A stretch of 64,000 bases of DNA, from NCBI GenBank assembly GCA_013398955.1, contig VWPU01017524.1, forward strand, positions 1 to 64,000, in the 5' to 3' direction. A program made the position numbers and the translations under genes. This document shows positions 60,091 to 64,000 of the stretch, piece after piece. The notes under the pieces were generated by a model. That model was given only the letters and a program-made list of their open reading frames with translations. It was not told the origin of the DNA and searched no databases. Every line of letters begins with the position of its first letter. The first letter of the stretch is position 1. This stretch comes from Callaeas wilsoni (Eukaryota; Chordata; Aves; Passeriformes; Callaeidae).

Positions 60091-63000
60091 GTTGTGCAAG
60101 ATGAGATATTTTGAATTTCTCTGGACCCAGGGTTTTTACTTATGCCTTGTAGAAATAAAGGGAGAAAGGTACATTGAAATAAGTGTTGGTGAAGTGGTGA
60201 CATACAAGGAGTAATGGATGGTGGTGGAGTTGTGAAGACAATAGTGTGATGGTCCTGTTATGCATTTTTAGGGCAGGTCGTCAAGGAGCATTTATGGAAA
60301 TTAAGTCCCAAATTTTGATGAGGTGTCTATGCAGTTTTTTGATGACATCTGTCACTTCCATTGATGCATGTGCAGAAATACACAGATCTACGTGTCCACA
60401 TTAAGAAGTGGGCTCTTTGCACTGAGAGAGCATTTTTTGTTTTGTCCCTTCTTGGCACTCCCACACTGATGTTTGAAATCTTAGTAATTGTATTTTGGTA
60501 GATAGTTCTCTGAGATTCCCAAAACTTGTTCAGTGAGCAGATGAATATTGTTAAGGACATTTAAAAGATAAAGAAGTCTTGGAAGAGTCAGGTGAGCCCT
60601 CCAGTGTCCTCCAGAATATGTGAAATTCCTTGGAATACATGATTCCTCAGCTGTTCCACATGTGCTCATGCAGATCAGTTACAGCAGATAACATGGGTTG
60701 CTACATCACATTTGTCTTGTAGCAGTCCTTTATTTTCCACAGTTGCTTGTTAAATTTATTCGCATCCTTACACATTTAGCTCATTGTAAAGCTGACTGCA
60801 TTGTGCTGGTGAAATCAGTCCTGACAAGAGCAATAATCCATATCCCTGAATACCTCTTAGCCTATTAGTATACCACACATATAATTATTTTGTAATCTTA
60901 GGTGTATGCTACAACAATTTCCAAAACTAATTATGGTAGCATCTGTGTATCAGAGCTTGGGGTAGCTCATTTTCAAATGCAACATAACATGTTCCTTTTT
61001 ATTTACATTTAAAGAAAGTTTGCCCTGAAAACTGATTAAACACTGATTAAAGCTCTATTCTGCTCTTTGTGCTGTATTTTAATAAAACATTTTTTATGGT
61101 AAGATTTAATAAAAATCCAAATTGGTTCATTCATCATATTTTTAAAGCAATTAAAATGAATGACCACTCTTTTGAGAAAACAAGCAAAATAATGTTTATG
61201 TATTTGAGAAAATATTTAGTGACCTCACTGGTTAAAAGGTTATTATTTTAGAGCCCATTACAATGTGCTCTAAATTAATTGAGACAACTTTGCTTGAAAA
61301 GCCTTCCATCTCTTCTCTCCCTTCTGTCCTAAACTACCAAAAATAATTGACCCTAGTAACATATGTGAGAGCAAAGATCTTCACTGGTCAGAAAGGCTGC
61401 CTGCCCAGTCCAGTGTAAGAACCCACAAGTAGAGGAGCAGCTATTCCTAATCTTGTCTCCATAATAATTTGTCTCGTGTTAGTTCAAAGACAGCAAACTT
61501 CCCAAAGATCAAACACATTTTTCTTTAAACAACTCTTACTGTAAATATTCTAGCTGGTATTTATTTTCCTTTTCTTCCTATTCTGAAACATACATATTTA
61601 CTATGCCAATAAACTTTGAATTTTACAGGTCGAAGGACAACTTACTTCAGGTCTGTAAAGTAAGATTATTTCAAATAATAATATGTAATCCTTTGATACT
61701 GGAAACTGGGAGAAATTCAATTACATAAAAATAAGAAAATAAATCCCCAACCTCAGAGTTTGTAAAAGCTCAAGAATTTAACCTGAACATAACAGCAGAG
61801 GCCAATCTAATTTGCCCTTTAGGTGAACTTTAAAACTTGTAATGTTTATGTGGTTTGGTAATATGTCTTAATGTGTTGGATTTATGCTTCATTATTATTC
61901 ACAGATGGCAAAAAATATATATGCTCTCCCTGTGCATACCAATTACTGCTATCATATTTCTTTTTTGAGGGCTTTCATATTCTTTTTCTATAGAAAAGTG
62001 AATATGTTTTTATCACTTTTCAAACCATAGGTCAAAAAACTGTTAAAGTATCAAAGACACATTTCAGGCATATCAAAGACACCAGTTACATGATGTCACA
62101 GCTTTACTAAGTTACCTACATTTGAGGTAACTTCTCCACTCAGCACAGCTCGAACCTGCCCTGCTGCAGGTTTCAGGAAGAGCTCAAGGGTGCGCTGGGC
62201 TGAAAGAAGCATCCACGAGGAGACGCATATCAGCATATCGAGCTGAGGAAAAGGGCTTCAGTGAAGAAGGCCCATGTGTGTCACACATCCAGTTGACTTG
62301 GTGGTGAAAGTTGAGGGAGGAAACTATCAGTGTCCAGGGTGGCCAACCCCAAACTGTGAGAATGCCATATTTTTTTGCATTTAACTGACAAAATATCACA
62401 ATATAATTCTGACTGCACTTTCTAGATCCCCCCTTTACAGTATTATTTTCTTTCCACCAATTCAAGGAGTATAAAACTCCTATGATGCTAAACATTTCTG
62501 TTTGCAGCCTTCATTTCTGTGTTTCAAAAGATGAGTCTCTTCAAGCTTTGGGGTTTGATAATGTTATTTAACATCAGTTTCTACTGGAGTCTGTCAAAGT
62601 GAGCAATTCAAAGTCATGTTTCACAGGATTCACACTTCTGGAAAAAAAACAAAACAAAAAAATAGAGAAGGGTAAAAGAAAAAATTTTTTAAATTACATA
62701 AAAAATTTATGTAAGACAATGGGGATAAAACTCCTGGCGAGAGATATACCTGCCTCTATATTCTTTATATTCTTCTCAGTAAATTCTATGAAATAAAATC
62801 TGAAGTACTTAAGTCATCCTTGAAAACTGTACAAGATTCTTATAAATCTAAGATTACCTACAAAAGTTCAGTATTTTCAAAGAACTGAGTTTCAATATCA
62901 GTAGGGTGTTTTATATCAGTGTAGCTTGACTCACAAAAAGAAACAACCTTCTCCTTGAACTGGAGACTGACTTACACCTTGTAAACAAATATCAACCTTG

Positions 63001-64000
63001 TGACAACTGTGGTGGGACCCTTTTGACCACTGTGCCTTTTCAGAATGAAAAGGAGACCCATGTTTGTCTTTCTTAGGGTTTCTCAAAAGGCAGTCACCTG
63101 TCTAGATTCGTTTACTTTGAGAAGGACCACAAGAAAATAATCAGCTGGAAGTAGTGGAGGCAAAATGTAATTGTGAAAGGACAGTCATTACGAAAAACAG
63201 TCTCACAATATATAAGGCATGCAAAAGAATGTGGCTTTGAAAATAAGCAAAAATTACCATTTTCCTGTTACCTTTTACATCTAAAAATGCAGAAACTGAA
63301 GTATATGCATGTGTTGCAGATGCAGACTCAACAAAATAGGAAAAGAAACACACAAAATATGATTTCAGGGAGAATAGAAGCCATTTCTTCAAATGTTTCT
63401 CCATTTATTTACATTATCTTATACGATGTATAATAGACTGTTTCTTTTTCTTTTCTGTTCATCACAGACATCATTCCTGTAAAGTATTGTGTATGTATAA
63501 TGTTAGGAAAATGGCAGTTTTCAATGTATAATTTTATGATTACACAACAATATTGTACTAAAATTACTATACTGTTATTATTTTGCTACTTGTCTGTATA
63601 TCAACCTATGCTTTCTACCTACCATTCATGATATGAATATTTCTTTATGAAGAAATAAGTATAATTTAATTTTTCACATGATAACATTCTGGTCTTGAAC
63701 TCACTATTCTTTACTTTTAATTTAAAATTTCAGTCCAATTAATGTGTCTTCTGTTAAAAAGCATAGATTTTAGTGGAATGATAGCATTCACTGCTTAAGC
63801 TGCAAATCTGTGTTTGTTCTGTACTAAGTAAATCCATTATCAGAATAAATATGCATCAATAAACTACATAAAGTCAGAAAAACATTTCTAATTGCTTGGA
63901 CCATTATAGTTGATCTAGTTTATCTGATGTTTGTGCAAGAAAATCTTGTGGGAGAACTGAGTTTTTCACACATATAAGATTAAAATGCGACACATATTTT
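60091..64000. other. AT-rich unique sequence, no gene recognised
   Basis: No CR1, LTR or exon is recognised up to the window end. A GC-richer section at about 62110-62350 carries a 103-codon minus-strand frame (62184-62495) without family resemblance. A perfect 9-bp inverted repeat (TTACATAAA / TTTATGTAA, 62694-62714) lies in A-rich DNA. Confidence 0.55.

Noticed and set aside
1..64000. Bacterial-type systems such as CRISPR arrays, operons or defence islands
   Set aside because: No regularly spaced repeats, ribosome binding sites or dense coding exist; the sequence is clearly vertebrate non-coding DNA.

Overview
The window is AT-rich, non-coding vertebrate DNA from a bird. The evidence is a set of CR1 (chicken-repeat-1) LINE retroposons ending in the avian ATTCTGTG-type octamer, plus two solo LTRs whose sense strands begin TGTCCTGG and which are bounded by near-perfect 5-bp duplications. 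A songbird (passerine) is most likely, judging from how familiar these LTR types are in songbirds; that is recall, not a database result. I found no host protein-coding exon, rRNA, tRNA, CRISPR array or bacterial-type operon. Outside the repeats, the longest reading frames (about 105 to 127 codons) match no family I recognise and are what chance gives in 64 kb. The window reads as a gene desert or very long intron.

Layout. 1-4349: plain AT-rich sequence. 4350-5582: CR1, minus strand. 6195-6394: old CR1 tail. 6395-11490: AT-rich, including a denser block at about 10540-11170 that may be a regulatory element. 11490-14757: the longest CR1, plus strand, keeping decayed endonuclease and reverse transcriptase domains. 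14758-21659: AT-rich, with a possible unnamed repeat at 16157-17060. 21660-22195: solo LTR, minus strand. 22196-23559: unique sequence with two palindromic homeodomain-type sites. 23560-23908: CR1 tail. 23909-40193: long AT-rich stretch with low-complexity tracts and one conserved-looking block (25750-26100). 40194-40604: second solo LTR, minus strand. 40605-51727: AT-rich, with a G-quadruplex motif at 42519-42554, a conserved-looking block at 43500-43990 and a tiny CR1 tail at 45449-45521. 51728-54677: a CR1 interrupted by a second CR1. 54678-64000: AT-rich, with a 45-nt purine tract and two more conserved-looking blocks.

Nothing works together as a gene system here. The most useful observations are structural: a CR1 nested inside another CR1, two closely related CR1 copies facing each other about 47 kb apart, hairpins at the LTR ends, an isolated five-run G-quadruplex motif, and several repeat-free blocks rich in homeodomain-type sites that are candidate enhancers. 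I do not see a previously undescribed biological system.
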